Under the pieces are notes generated by a model, which was given only the letters and a program-made list of their open reading frames with translations, was not told the origin of the DNA and did not search any database. Of a DNA stretch of 64,000 nucleotides, positions 1-7,935 are shown one piece after another. Each line of letters opens with the position of its first letter. Position 1 is the first letter of the stretch. Location: the NCBI GenBank assembly GCA_002343075.1, contig DDRH01000003.1:90711-154710 (forward strand). Reading direction: 5' to 3'. The stretch comes from Phycisphaerales bacterium UBA2421. Lineage in GTDB: Bacteria > Planctomycetota > Phycisphaerae > Tepidisphaerales > Tepidisphaeraceae. The translations under genes and the position numbers were made by a program.

Positions 1-552
1 CAGCGGCGCCAGCGCCGTTCCGATGCCGGCAGTGGCAAGCGCCCCCGCGTTGCAATGGGTCAGGATTCGTAGCGGCTCGCTCTTACCGAGGGATTGCAAC
101 ACCGCCAACCCATGTTGCCCAATCTTCTGGCAGCAGGCGATGTCTTCAGCTTCGATTTTTCTGCATTCATCGAGAATCTGATGTTTGAATGCCGCGACGG
201 CATCACCGCCAGCAACATTCGCGAGTGCTGCGGGCGCGATTGAACAGCGCTTGATGCGGTCCAGCGCCCAGAACAAGTTGACCGCGGTCGGGCGCGATGT
301 GGCGAGATAGTCGCACGCTGTGTGCAGCTTCTCTCGCAGAACATCAACGCAAGCGTCGACGGTCGAAATGGAAAGAAACGCCCCATAGCCCGCCGCGACG
401 CCAATCGCCGGCGCGCCGCGCACCGCGAGACACCTGATCGCATCCCACACCATGCGTTCGTTGGTGCAATTGATGTACACCGTCTCAGCCGGAAGCCGGG
501 TTTGGTCAAGCAGGCGCAGCGACGTGTCCGTCCATTGAAGAGTCTTGAGCAT
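1..552 (-). CDS. mtnA: S-methyl-5-thioribose-1-phosphate isomerase, 5' part
   Basis: This is the first 184 codons of a gene that runs off the left edge of the window. MtnA converts methylthioribose-1-phosphate to methylthioribulose-1-phosphate in cytoplasmic methionine salvage. The reading frame on the minus strand contains the family motifs RGAPAIGVAAAYGAF (about residues 42-56), SRPTAVNLFWALDR (about 82-95) and THCNAGALATAGIGTAL near the break. The family is about 340-370 residues long, so roughly half is visible. The ATG at 552 overlaps the stop of the upstream gene as TGATG, which indicates translational coupling. Residues before the isomerase motifs fit a normal MtnA N-terminus. Confidence 0.93.
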   Translation of the reverse strand, partial: MLKTLQWTDTSLRLLDQTRLPAETVYINCTNERMVWDAIRCLAVRGAPAIGVAAGYGAFLSISTVDACVDVLREKLHTACDYLATSRPTAVNLFWALDRIKRCSIAPAALANVAGGDAVAAFKHQILDECRKIEAEDIACCQKIGQHGLAVLQSLGKSEPLRILTHCNAGALATAGIGTALAPL

Positions 553-1307
553 CAGGCCCCACCGGCTTTCTCGCGCGCCAACTGCCGAGCCGTGTTGCTC
601 AGCTTCTGGTGTGCCAGCTCGCAGGCATAGTCGATCTCAATCGTGCGTCGATAGGCCGTAATACGCTGTCGCAGGTCGCGGGTAGCTTCGGCCATCGCTA
701 AGAACGGTTTATGCAGGCGCTCCCAAAGACTCATGGTGTGCGCGAAGGTCGCTGTATCGCCCATCCTCGCTCCCTTTGGGAGTTCTGCAATCGGGAGCAA
801 GACGCTGTGTGGCGGCAGGCGCTGGATGAGACGGTCAATAGGCATTTCTTCCGGGGCCGGAACCGCGACGGCTGCATTTGGCAAAACTGCGACCGCGCGA
901 CCGCCGCCGGTAATCGGATAGACGGCTGCCAAAAAGGTCTCGACGTAAAGCTGTTTTGCAGCGGCAACTTCGCGAAACTGCAGCGCAGGCTCAATTGTCC
1001 CCCAGCCGGCGATGAGCAACTGCCCATGCGGCACCTGCCGGGCGATGGCGGCGGCATCGGGGCTCTCACTTTCTGATTGTGCGACAAAGTCGAGCTTAAT
1101 CGTGCCTTCCCCGCATCGCTGGCGTCGCTGCCGACGGCACTCCTGCAGCGGCATGTAGAGCCGGGCGACGGTGTCCCAGTCGCCGGTTTGTACCGCAGCC
1201 GACTCTGCCTGAAGCAGCGCCGCCTCGGCCTGCAGGTAGCGCATCGCCACCAGATGCTCCTGCCCGGCGAGACAAAGCGATTGAAGTTGGTCGGGGGAGT
1301 CGTTCAT
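552..1307 (-). CDS. hypothetical protein, 251 aa, coupled to mtnA
   Basis: I do not recognise this protein. It is a soluble-looking 251-residue protein with no signal peptide or membrane segment. The N-terminal third is helical and Ala/Gln/Arg-rich and could be TPR-like. A central part carries VPHGQLLIAGWGTIEPALQF followed by a segment with a GGGRAVAVLP turn, and the C-terminus is again helical and charged. It starts with ATG overlapping the stop of the upstream gene (ATGA) and ends by overlapping the mtnA start (TGATG). It is therefore almost certainly co-translated with mtnA, but the sequence alone does not show a role in methionine salvage. Confidence 0.8.
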   Translation of the reverse strand: MNDSPDQLQSLCLAGQEHLVAMRYLQAEAALLQAESAAVQTGDWDTVARLYMPLQECRRQRRQRCGEGTIKLDFVAQSESESPDAAAIARQVPHGQLLIAGWGTIEPALQFREVAAAKQLYVETFLAAVYPITGGGRAVAVLPNAAVAVPAPEEMPIDRLIQRLPPHSVLLPIAELPKGARMGDTATFAHTMSLWERLHKPFLAMAEATRDLRQRITAYRRTIEIDYACELAHQKLSNTARQLAREKAGGA

Positions 1308-2413
1308 TTGGCGATCAGTTCGTTGGTGAGATCAATCCCGGTCTGTTCCGCGATGAGTTTCACCATCGCTACACCGTCGGCGGGGCGTTGATCCTTGATG
1401 GCATTAATCGCCTTCGCCAAGCTGCCACGCGGGGCGCGCTGCATCAGTTGATAGACGACCGAGGTGGCGCGGCGGCGGTACGCGTCCAGATACGCCCCCT
1501 GAAACTGCGGCCGAAGGTCATCGCTGGTCATTGGGTTGAGCAGATTGACCGTGGCCATACGAATTGGGTTGCGTGGCTCGTCGGTGGTCATTCTCTGCAA
1601 GTATGACTGCTCATTCATCCCATTGATCGCCGAGAGATATTGTGCCGAAAGCACCGCGGTCGTGCCGAGGGCGAACCACTCCTGGGAATCGCTCAGTTCC
1701 ATCGGCTTAAAAACGTTTTGCCCGATGAAGCCAACAAACGCCATCTGCACAGCGAACTCGCTTTGAATTGAAAGCTCGTAGGCGAGCTTCTGTTCTGCGG
1801 TGGCGATCGAATCCAGCAAAACGCGCCGGCGGGTGGGCATGTCGTGTTCGGGTTCGTAGAGCGCCGGAAGCAGGATGTCATCGCTGTCGGCGGACAGCGA
1901 CATGTTCACACTCTGATTGATCGCAATCCGGTCGGCGGCTCGGTTGAGATAGAACAGCGGGTTCTCCCAACCCTGCTTGACGATTCTCCTCACGACAGGC
2001 TCGGTACTCACCATGTAATAAATCGGAGGATCGAATGCGGCAGACTGCCGCAGCACAGGCAGCAAATTCTCGTCAAACATCTTCCGCGGGCCAGAGGCGT
2101 CAGGGAGTCCGAGATCGCTCGCGATGCGCTCGCAGAGTACGTCGCGCTGTTCCGAAGCGCGTTCGAGTAGCGTGACAGGCATGGTGCTCGGCAGGGTGGC
2201 GGGGGTGGCATCGGTCAGGGCCTGTCTCACCCAAGGCTCGTCCCCTTCCTGGCAAATCGCGCGGCGGCGATCGACGGCGACGATCTTGAAATCCGGCGGC
2301 ACAATCAGCAACCGGCGCGGCGGTTTTGACTCCGGGCCGGCTTCCTGGGCAATCGCGACCGGGACGGTGAATAGCAGAGCAAGGCAGAGGGCAATCAGAT
2401 GGCGAGTTGGCAT
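1304..2413 (-). CDS. exported hypothetical protein, 369 aa
   Basis: The start is set at the ATG at 2413, which is followed directly by a clear Sec signal peptide (ALCLALLFTVPVAIAQ, cleavage after AIA). Upstream in-frame codons would put about 23 Arg/Gly residues in front of it and are unlikely. The mature protein has no recognised domain. It contains several helical stretches (for example around LTDATPATLPSTMPVTLLERA and the region before MQRAPRG) and few cysteines. It is the first of three tightly overlapping genes leading to mtnA, with an ATGA overlap to the next gene. An envelope or periplasmic location is inferred from the signal peptide. Confidence 0.78.
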   Translation of the reverse strand: MPTRHLIALCLALLFTVPVAIAQEAGPESKPPRRLLIVPPDFKIVAVDRRRAICQEGDEPWVRQALTDATPATLPSTMPVTLLERASEQRDVLCERIASDLGLPDASGPRKMFDENLLPVLRQSAAFDPPIYYMVSTEPVVRRIVKQGWENPLFYLNRAADRIAINQSVNMSLSADSDDILLPALYEPEHDMPTRRRVLLDSIATAEQKLAYELSIQSEFAVQMAFVGFIGQNVFKPMELSDSQEWFALGTTAVLSAQYLSAINGMNEQSYLQRMTTDEPRNPIRMATVNLLNPMTSDDLRPQFQGAYLDAYRRRATSVVYQLMQRAPRGSLAKAINAIKDQRPADGVAMVKLIAEQTGIDLTNELIAK

Positions 2414-2448
2414 GGCGCCCGGCAGTTTACCGTGTTGCAGGCTATCTG

Positions 2449-2811
2449 CTAACCGACCGCCGTTCGGGCGATGCTGCACCACTTACAATCGCAGGTGCCC
2501 GGTGATCGGATGGAGGGGCGCATTTGCGGGGTGATGGGGCAATGTTCGTCATGATCGCGCGCTTTGGCGATGGTCGGACATCCGCACCCGTCGACCGCCT
2601 CGTTTCGCACGGGCAGGCTGAGGAATGGCCTGCCGCAATAAGTGATATTGCGGTGTACAAACCGCATTGGGCACCGTTCGCAGAGCAGGGCACGGTCTTT
2701 CCACCCCGCATGGTCGCCAAGCAAACCCATCCGCCGAAGCCGATCCTTCGCCGCCGACGCTGCGGCGCGGCTGATTCGGGCGAAGTTGGTGCGACAGCAG
2801 GTGGCGAACAT
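2449..2811 (-). CDS. small Cys-cluster protein, probably zinc-binding
   Basis: This 120-residue frame looks like a real small protein rather than a shadow. An N-terminal basic helix (TNFARISRAAASAAKDRLRR) is followed by a cysteine cluster: LLCERCPM, then ITYCGRPF, then DGCGCPTIAKARDHDEHCPI. The spacing of CxxC, C, CxC and C resembles short zinc-ribbon-like proteins common in planctomycetes that end in a GCGCP..KA....CP block, as I recall the family. It lies 35 bases upstream of the exported unknown at 2413 and shares its direction, so it may open that operon. The opposite frame over this segment has no such pattern. Function is unknown and the start (ATG at 2811) is tentative. Confidence 0.5.
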   Translation of the reverse strand: MFATCCRTNFARISRAAASAAKDRLRRMGLLGDHAGWKDRALLCERCPMRFVHRNITYCGRPFLSLPVRNEAVDGCGCPTIAKARDHDEHCPITPQMRPSIRSPGTCDCKWCSIARTAVG

Positions 2812-2916
2812 CTCACATTGCTTATCGGACGAATTGCCCTCGCCTCATCGTCAATTTTGTCGCCGATTTTGCTGGAACTTCCTGGCAGCCTCGGTAATGT
2901 AAGTTGTGAGAGATTC

Positions 2917-3348
2917 ATGTCGGCAGCACGCCTCATTCTCGTTTCCTGGCTTTGCTTCGCGTTTGGTGCGGGCAATGCGTGGTGTGCATGCTGCGCGCTG
3001 ATTTGTGCCGACCGCACCCAACCGCCGGCAACTGCCGCCGTGGAAGCACCCCGGTCTCATTGCTGCGGCAAAGCGGAAAATGAATCTCAACCTGTCCAAA
3101 AAGCGCCTTGCTCCTCTGATCCAACCGACTGCGACAAATGTGCTCAGTTGATGCGGAATGATTCCCCCGCGCTCGCTCCTAAGCCTGCGGGTGTTGACGT
3201 TTCGCCGATTAGCCCGTTTACAGCCGCGGAAGTGTTTCCGTCGGCTGTTTTCCTCGCCGCTCAAGCCATTCGTCCGACAGCGGCTGCGCATGGCACGGTT
3301 TCGCCGGGCAGTACGCTGCTCGCCCTGCGATGCGCGCTCACCTTGTAG
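2917..3348 (+). CDS. exported Cys-rich protein, 143 aa
   Basis: The frame is open far upstream, but the ATG at 2917 is followed directly by a signal peptide (LILVSWLCFAFGAGNAW), so translation is placed there. The mature part is rich in cysteine: CACCALIC, then SHCCGK, then CSS, then DCDKCAQL. This is followed by a Pro/Ala-rich tail without cysteines and a second hydrophobic stretch. The pattern suggests metal binding or disulfide bonding outside the cytoplasm. It stands beside a second exported Cys-rich peptide at 3477, and both may belong to a metal-handling unit. No named domain was recognised. Confidence 0.65.
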   Translation: MSAARLILVSWLCFAFGAGNAWCACCALICADRTQPPATAAVEAPRSHCCGKAENESQPVQKAPCSSDPTDCDKCAQLMRNDSPALAPKPAGVDVSPISPFTAAEVFPSAVFLAAQAIRPTAAAHGTVSPGSTLLALRCALTL

Positions 3349-3476
3349 CATTCCTCATGTGAGTTGAATCGTTTCCCGGTGCGGCATGTGCTGTGCCGGA
3401 TCGCTCTCGCGCGGGTGTTCTGCACGAGATGCCTCGACTGCTCCTATTTTTTAACTCATTTTTTGAGGAAAATTCC

Positions 3477-3644
3477 ATGTTGACCAAGATTCTCTTGACC
3501 GCGTTGTTCTTTGTTCCAGCTTTCGGCGTTGGCGCCCTTTCGCAGGATGCTGGCTCGAAGGCGTGCTGCGCGACGGCCTGCTGCGATAGCTGCTCGTGCA
3601 GCAGTTGCTCCAGCGGTTGCTGTGGCTCAGGCTGCTGCAAATGA
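3477..3644 (+). CDS. exported metallothionein-like Cys-rich peptide, 55 aa
   Basis: The ATG at 3477 has a good ribosome-binding site (GAGGAAAA, 6 bases upstream). Residues 1-21 form a signal peptide (ILLTALFFVPAFGVGALS). The mature peptide of about 33 residues contains 14 cysteines in a Ser/Gly/Ala background, with repeated CC, CSC and SGCC motifs ending GSGCCK. That density is typical of metal-binding peptides, or it could be a disulfide-rich structural peptide. No modification enzyme is encoded nearby, so a RiPP is not indicated. Strong hairpins follow directly. Metal binding is inferred from composition only. Confidence 0.7.
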   Translation: MLTKILLTALFFVPAFGVGALSQDAGSKACCATACCDSCSCSSCSSGCCGSGCCK

Positions 3645-3654
3645 GGCAACTTAG

Positions 3655-3674
3655 AGGCCGATTGATCGGCCTTT
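3655..3674 (+). terminator. short hairpin after the Cys-rich peptide gene
   Basis: AGGCCGAT is followed after two bases by ATCGGCCT and TT. This gives a 7-8 bp stem 10 bases after the stop codon. The T tract is weak, so termination is likely but not certain. Confidence 0.45.
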
Positions 3675-3693
3675 AGGAGTTCCGACCGAGCCG

Positions 3694-3725
3694 GCCCCGG
3701 ACAAGCCCAGTGGTTTGTCCGGGGC
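3694..3725 (+). terminator. strong GC hairpin, 11-bp stem
   Basis: GCCCCGGACAA pairs perfectly with TTGTCCGGGGC across a 10-base loop. It lies between the Cys-rich peptide gene and the ABC exporter gene. There is no downstream U run, so it may be a terminator backup, an mRNA 3' end stabiliser or a barrier between the two units. Confidence 0.45.
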
Positions 3726-3814
3726 TGCGCCTTTGAAGGCTGGCCCCGGCGGCGACGCCGATTGCGGCCATCTTCTGCCCCGATTGACTCTGCGAACTGA
3801 TCCATTAGTGTGCG

Positions 3815-5845
3815 ATGCCTTCAGGTGAATTGCTCACTGTGATCGACAAGACATCCGACACCCCTCGTGAATACCCCCTCTCCAACAACCAACTGTTGCG
3901 GTGGATGTTTGGCTTTCTTGCGCCTGTGAAATGGCTGGTCGCATTTGCCATTGTCTGGATGCTTCTGCAGATCGGGCTGGAAGTGCTCATCGTCAAGCAA
4001 CCGGGCGACGCGGTGAATGTACTGCAGGGCATGCGTGGGCCGTTCGCCGCAGCGATCGATGCCACTTCCTCCGCGGCGGGACTTCAGCTTCCCATTATCG
4101 AGGCCACCTCATCGGCGGGTGCCTGGCAATGGGCGACCAGCGCCGCGCCGGCTGCCGTGATGCTCCGACAGGTTCTGCTTCAGCTTGGTTTGCTCGTCGG
4201 ATTCTGGTGCGTGGTGCGATATCTCCGCGAAGTGGCGTATAGCAAGCTTAGCATGACGATGGTCTACTACATCCGCGAAGGAATCTACGACAAGCTTCAG
4301 CGGGTAGGGTTTGGCTTTCACGACTCAATCAGCACCGGCCAACTAATAAACCGGGCCTTGACCGATCTGCAGAGCGTTCGCTCATTTCTGCAGACGGCTG
4401 TGCTGGTTTCGCTGGAGATTGTGATTTCGGTCGCGTTCTACATCGTACTGATTTACACGCGCAATCCGTGGGTAGCGTTACTGGCGTTGCTCCCGCTGCC
4501 GGTGTGGGCCTGGTATGTGCTGCGCTTCAGCAAGAAGGTACAGCCGAAGGTCAAGGCGACGCTCGAAAGTGAAGATAAGAATGTCAGCATCATCACGGAG
4601 AACATCGCTGGGGTGCATGTGGTGAAGGCGTTTGCAACCGAGCGGCAGGAAATCGAGAAATACGCCCGGAATTGCGACACTTTCAAGACCCGGGTTCTCT
4701 CGCGCATTCGCATGTTTGCCGACTTCAACCCGATCATTCGGTCGATCGCGCAGGCCTCGTACATGATGCTGTTTTTCGCCACCGCGGTGATGGTGGTGGA
4801 TGGGCGGATGGTGGTCGGCGACTTTATGATTCTGCAGATGGCGATGGGCGCGATTCTGATGCGGCTGCAACAGGTTGCGACGATCAACGAACAATACCAA
4901 AACGCCATCGTCAGCGCGCGCCGGCTGCATGAAGTGATGACAGCCGAGCCGACCGTGCCGGAGCAAGCCTCTCCGAAGCCGTTGCCCGTTGGCCCGGGCG
5001 AGGTGGTGTTTGAAAATGTGACCTTTGGCTACGACCCCGCCAAGCCCGTGTTGCGCGACATCTCATTGAAAGCGCGCGGGGGGGCAATTGTGGCGGTGGT
5101 GGGGCCGACCGGTGCCGGAAAGACAACCTTCGTCGGGCTGATCGCGCGATTTTATGACCCGCAACAGGGCCGCATTTTGCTCGACGGCGTGGATGTTCGT
5201 GAGCTCTCGCTCTCGGACTTGCGAAAGAACGTCGGTTTTGTCTTCCAGGAAACATATCTTTTCAGCGACTCCATTGCTGCCAACATAGCGTATGGTCGCC
5301 CGGGCATCACCGATGGCGAGATCGAGGCTGCGGCGCGGCTGGCACAGGCGCACGAGTTCATTTCCGAAATGCCCAAGGGATATGCCACCGTTCTTTCGGA
5401 GCGCGGCGCGAGCTTGTCCGGCGGGCAGCGGCAACGGCTTGCGATCGCACGCGCCATGGTGACCAATCCCGGCGTGCTGGTGCTCGATGATGCGACGGCG
5501 GCGGTGGACCCGGAAACCGAAGATCTCATTCGTCGCGGGCTGCGTCTAACACTTCATGGGCGCACCACGTTTGTCATCGCGCACCGAATCAGCACGGTAA
5601 AGCAGGCCGATCTTGTGGTGGTGATCGAGCAGGGCAGAATCACGCAGGCGGGCACGCACGAACAGCTGCTCCGGCAGGACGGACACTACCGTCACATCGC
5701 CGCCGTGCAGCTTTGCAGCGACGAAGTGCCGATTGGCGGTGAATCGCCGTCACACATCGAACGCGTGCGCGACCCGAAGCGCGTGCAGGTCGCTGCGGAT
5801 GATGCCGAAAAGACCGGCGAGAGCGTCGACGTAACGGTCGAATAG
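3815..5845 (+). CDS. ABC exporter, fused membrane and ATP-binding domains (MsbA-like)
   Basis: This half-transporter of 676 residues has an N-terminal type IV exporter membrane domain (about residues 30-340, six hydrophobic spans). The C-terminal nucleotide-binding domain carries Walker A GPTGAGKTT (about 430), Q-loop FVFQET, signature LSGGQRQRLAIARAM (about 532), Walker B VLVLDD (about 555) and H-loop IAHRIS (about 589). The catalytic position after Walker B is Asp (LDDATAAVD) instead of the usual Glu, and the D-loop and H-loop are normal. Such a substitution occurs in slow or asymmetric ATPase sites, so the protein could be a slow homodimer or pair with another subunit. No peptidase domain is present. 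The substrate is unknown: lipid, drug or glycan export are all possible. A 70-residue charged tail follows the ATPase domain. Confidence 0.9.
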   Translation: MPSGELLTVIDKTSDTPREYPLSNNQLLRWMFGFLAPVKWLVAFAIVWMLLQIGLEVLIVKQPGDAVNVLQGMRGPFAAAIDATSSAAGLQLPIIEATSSAGAWQWATSAAPAAVMLRQVLLQLGLLVGFWCVVRYLREVAYSKLSMTMVYYIREGIYDKLQRVGFGFHDSISTGQLINRALTDLQSVRSFLQTAVLVSLEIVISVAFYIVLIYTRNPWVALLALLPLPVWAWYVLRFSKKVQPKVKATLESEDKNVSIITENIAGVHVVKAFATERQEIEKYARNCDTFKTRVLSRIRMFADFNPIIRSIAQASYMMLFFATAVMVVDGRMVVGDFMILQMAMGAILMRLQQVATINEQYQNAIVSARRLHEVMTAEPTVPEQASPKPLPVGPGEVVFENVTFGYDPAKPVLRDISLKARGGAIVAVVGPTGAGKTTFVGLIARFYDPQQGRILLDGVDVRELSLSDLRKNVGFVFQETYLFSDSIAANIAYGRPGITDGEIEAAARLAQAHEFISEMPKGYATVLSERGASLSGGQRQRLAIARAMVTNPGVLVLDDATAAVDPETEDLIRRGLRLTLHGRTTFVIAHRISTVKQADLVVVIEQGRITQAGTHEQLLRQDGHYRHIAAVQLCSDEVPIGGESPSHIERVRDPKRVQVAADDAEKTGESVDVTVE

Positions 5846-5959
5846 CCGGTGTTACCCCGCCACACGGAGCCATTCGCAGCCCCCTGCGTCACGATTTTCG
5901 CGCAAATTTTGCGTGAACTTATCCGCATCGCCGGGTTAAAGCGGAGCACCCCATTAAAG

Positions 5960-5977
5960 TTATAAACACCTTTATAA
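5960..5977. promoter_or_regulatory. AT-rich inverted repeat upstream of the DUF4394 gene
   Basis: TTATAAA, CACC, TTTATAA forms a perfect 7-bp inverted repeat in the 424-base gap between the ABC exporter and the DUF4394 gene. It could be an operator or part of a promoter. The rest of that gap shows a GCGCAAATTTTGCGT near-palindrome at about 5900 and no gene I can support. Confidence 0.25.
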
Positions 5978-6269
5978 AATCGATTTATGACGACTTCCGG
6001 CATCGGGAGGCGCGTTGAACGCTGCAAAGTGGGGCAGAAGAACCGGAAAAGCTCGAATTTTGTTGTTGCAATTGGTGGCAGATGGTGGCATCCTTATGAG
6101 TGCTCTGTGAACCGGCGCTGCTCGCGTCGGTTGTTTCTGCGTCCGGTCGTGGTTGTCCGGGCCGCAGGAAAACTTTGAGGTTGTGTCTCCTTTGCACGGT
6201 TGTTTGCGCGAGGCGTCTTCGCGCTGGGCATTCGTTCTTTGGGAGATGCCTTGGATTGGGAGAAGTGCT

Positions 6270-7169
6270 ATGGTGGGTCTAAAGACTCTCGCCGCCGCTG
6301 CTTTGGCAGCCGCGGTTCTCGTGGGTGGGCAGTCGGCGAAAGCCGAACTGGTTTACGGAATCACGTTTGACAACAACTTGTTCAGCTTTGATTCGGCCAC
6401 GCCGAACAACATTCTCACCGGCGTTTATGTCGGTGGTTTGAATGCCAACGAGTTCATTCAAGGTATCGATTTTCGCCCGGCAACTGGCGAACTTTACGGC
6501 CTCAGCAGCCAGAACCGGCTTCTGAAGCTCGATACCGCCACCGGTGCCGCGACCCCGCTGCCGGCATTTGGTCCGCCGTCGCTTAACGGCACTGCATACG
6601 GGATGGATTTCAATCCGACCGTCGACCGCGTGCGCGTTCACAGCAATGCGAACCAGAATTTCCGGCTTCACCCGGTCACTGGTGCTGTTGCAGCCAACGA
6701 TCCCAACCTCTACTACGCCGCCGGCGATCTTGGTGCGGGCCTGGATCCCAACATCGTCGCCAGCGCCTACGCCAACAACGTGGCAGGCGCAACGTCGACC
6801 ACGCTGTACTCAATCGATTCGGTCCGCGATACGCTTAACGTTCACTCGCTTGGTGCCGGCGATCCGGCCGGCAGCTTCGCGCAGATGGCGACCGTGGGAA
6901 CCTTGCGTAACGCCCAGGGAGCAACAATTCCCTTCGGTGATTACAGCGGGTTCGATATCTCCGGTGCCACTGGCACTGCGTATGTTCACTGGAACAACGC
7001 CAGCGGCCTGTTTGGCACGGTTGACCTCGCCACCGGCATCGTGACCACCACCGGCACCATGGGCGGCGGGTTCTTCGTTCGCGACATCACTGTCGTCGTC
7101 CCGGAACCAGGCTCGCTCGGCGTGCTCGGGCTTGCGATGGCCGGGCTTGTCGCCCGCCGTCGGAAGTAA
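6270..7169 (+). CDS. exported DUF4394 protein with PEP-CTERM signal
   Basis: The start is placed at ATG 6270, behind GGGAGAAG and in front of a signal peptide (LAAAALAAAVLVGGQSAKA). The mature protein (about residues 25-275) matches the DUF4394 pattern: LVYGITFDNNLFSFD, IQGIDFRPATGELYGL, YGMDFNPTVDRVRV and NLYYAAGD. These are the repeated blades of a predicted beta-propeller. The C-terminus is VPEPGSLGVLGLAMAGL followed by VARRRK, which is a PEP-CTERM sorting signal of motif, hydrophobic segment and basic tail. This marks the protein for exosortase-like processing, but no exosortase gene lies in the window. The gene stands alone with terminator-like hairpins behind it. Function beyond surface display is unknown. 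Confidence 0.85.
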   Translation: MVGLKTLAAAALAAAVLVGGQSAKAELVYGITFDNNLFSFDSATPNNILTGVYVGGLNANEFIQGIDFRPATGELYGLSSQNRLLKLDTATGAATPLPAFGPPSLNGTAYGMDFNPTVDRVRVHSNANQNFRLHPVTGAVAANDPNLYYAAGDLGAGLDPNIVASAYANNVAGATSTTLYSIDSVRDTLNVHSLGAGDPAGSFAQMATVGTLRNAQGATIPFGDYSGFDISGATGTAYVHWNNASGLFGTVDLATGIVTTTGTMGGGFFVRDITVVVPEPGSLGVLGLAMAGLVARRRK

Positions 7170-7187
7170 CGGCCTCAGCACGTTGAT

Positions 7188-7210
7188 CAGCGCGGTGAAC
7201 CTCCGCGCTG
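7188..7210 (+). terminator. hairpin after the DUF4394 gene
   Basis: CAGCGCGG pairs with CCGCGCTG over a 7-base loop, 18 bases after the stop codon. It is followed by an A-rich rather than T-rich stretch. Confidence 0.4.
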
Positions 7211-7240
7211 AAAAACAACGCCTCATCTTTGAATTACGCA

Positions 7241-7282
7241 GCAAAGGCGGCCCGCCAGAACGGGTCGCCTTTGCCTCTTTAT
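7241..7282. terminator. probable bidirectional terminator
   Basis: GCAAAGGCG pairs with CGCCTTTGC, with extra CCCG/CGGG pairing inside, followed by CTCTTTA. It sits between the plus-strand DUF4394 gene and the minus-strand gene ending at 7373, so it can serve both. Confidence 0.6.
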
Positions 7283-7372
7283 TGGTGCGTAGAGCACTCT
7301 CTCCGCGTCCGCCAGAAATTGTTTAGTGGTTTTCAAGCGAGCGGAAGGCACGCGAAACGCCCCGCCATCGAT

Positions 7373-7924
7373 TCACAACACCTGATCCCACACGAGCCGC
7401 AGCAGTACCACAAGCGCCAGGGTCGTCCCGGCGGCGACGAGTGGCAAGGCCCAATCGGGAGGGGTCGGGTGAGTGCCCTGCAGTTCGATACGAAATGTCT
7501 GGCCTTCCGCCACCCAGCCGTCCATGTTGATATTGTCGAGCTGCGAATCGCCAAAGGTATCGTCGTCCCACACCTGCACTTTCTTGATATCCAGCACGTT
7601 AAACGGCGACTCAAGATTCCATGTCACTCCATTGCCGATGGGCTGATTGTTGAACGTCCGGGTTTTGATCTCGCGCCCGGGAACAAACAGTTTTAGATAC
7701 AAATCAGGCGTGGTTGGCTTCACCGTGTCATACGCCTCTCGCACCTGCCCGACCGGCCCGGGCTTGGTGGTGAGCTTGACGGCGGTCACGGTGCCGCCGG
7801 GGGGGACGTTCGTGTACATCACCCACCCATACCCCGCAGCGGCGAGCGCGGCGAGGAGTACCAGCAGCCGCCAAATGTAGCTGCCGGCGCGGCGATGAGG
7901 AGGAGCAGTCGCTGGCGTTTCCAT
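7373..7924 (-). CDS. hypothetical membrane protein linked to PqiA-like gene
   Basis: This protein of about 183 residues has two membrane segments, one near the N-terminus (WRLLVLLAALAAAGYGWVMY) and one at the C-terminus (LPLVAAGTTLALVVLLRLVW). About 110 residues between them are probably outside the cytoplasm, with a beta-rich pattern (LYLKLFVPGREIKTRTF, FNVLDIKKVQVWDDD). No family was recognised. ATG 7924 is preferred; an in-frame ATG at 7939 adds five residues. The gene follows the PqiA-like gene in the same direction, with only the palindromic element between them. A shared envelope role is therefore plausible but not shown. Confidence 0.7.
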   Translation of the reverse strand: METPATAPPHRRAGSYIWRLLVLLAALAAAGYGWVMYTNVPPGGTVTAVKLTTKPGPVGQVREAYDTVKPTTPDLYLKLFVPGREIKTRTFNNQPIGNGVTWNLESPFNVLDIKKVQVWDDDTFGDSQLDNINMDGWVAEGQTFRIELQGTHPTPPDWALPLVAAGTTLALVVLLRLVWDQVL

Positions 7925-7935
7925 CTTCCTTCTGT

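Noticed and set aside
60..509. 149-codon minus-strand frame at the left edge
   Set aside because: It is an alternative frame of the truncated mtnA gene, whose motifs lie in another frame that stays open to the window edge.
2442..3017. 191-codon minus-strand frame
   Set aside because: It overlaps the Cys-cluster gene in another frame and the signal-peptide gene on the plus strand, and shows no recognisable pattern.
3477..5845. RiPP or bacteriocin cluster (Cys-rich peptide plus ABC exporter)
   Set aside because: The peptide has a Sec signal peptide, the exporter lacks a C39 peptidase domain, and no modification enzyme is present. Strong hairpins also separate the two genes.
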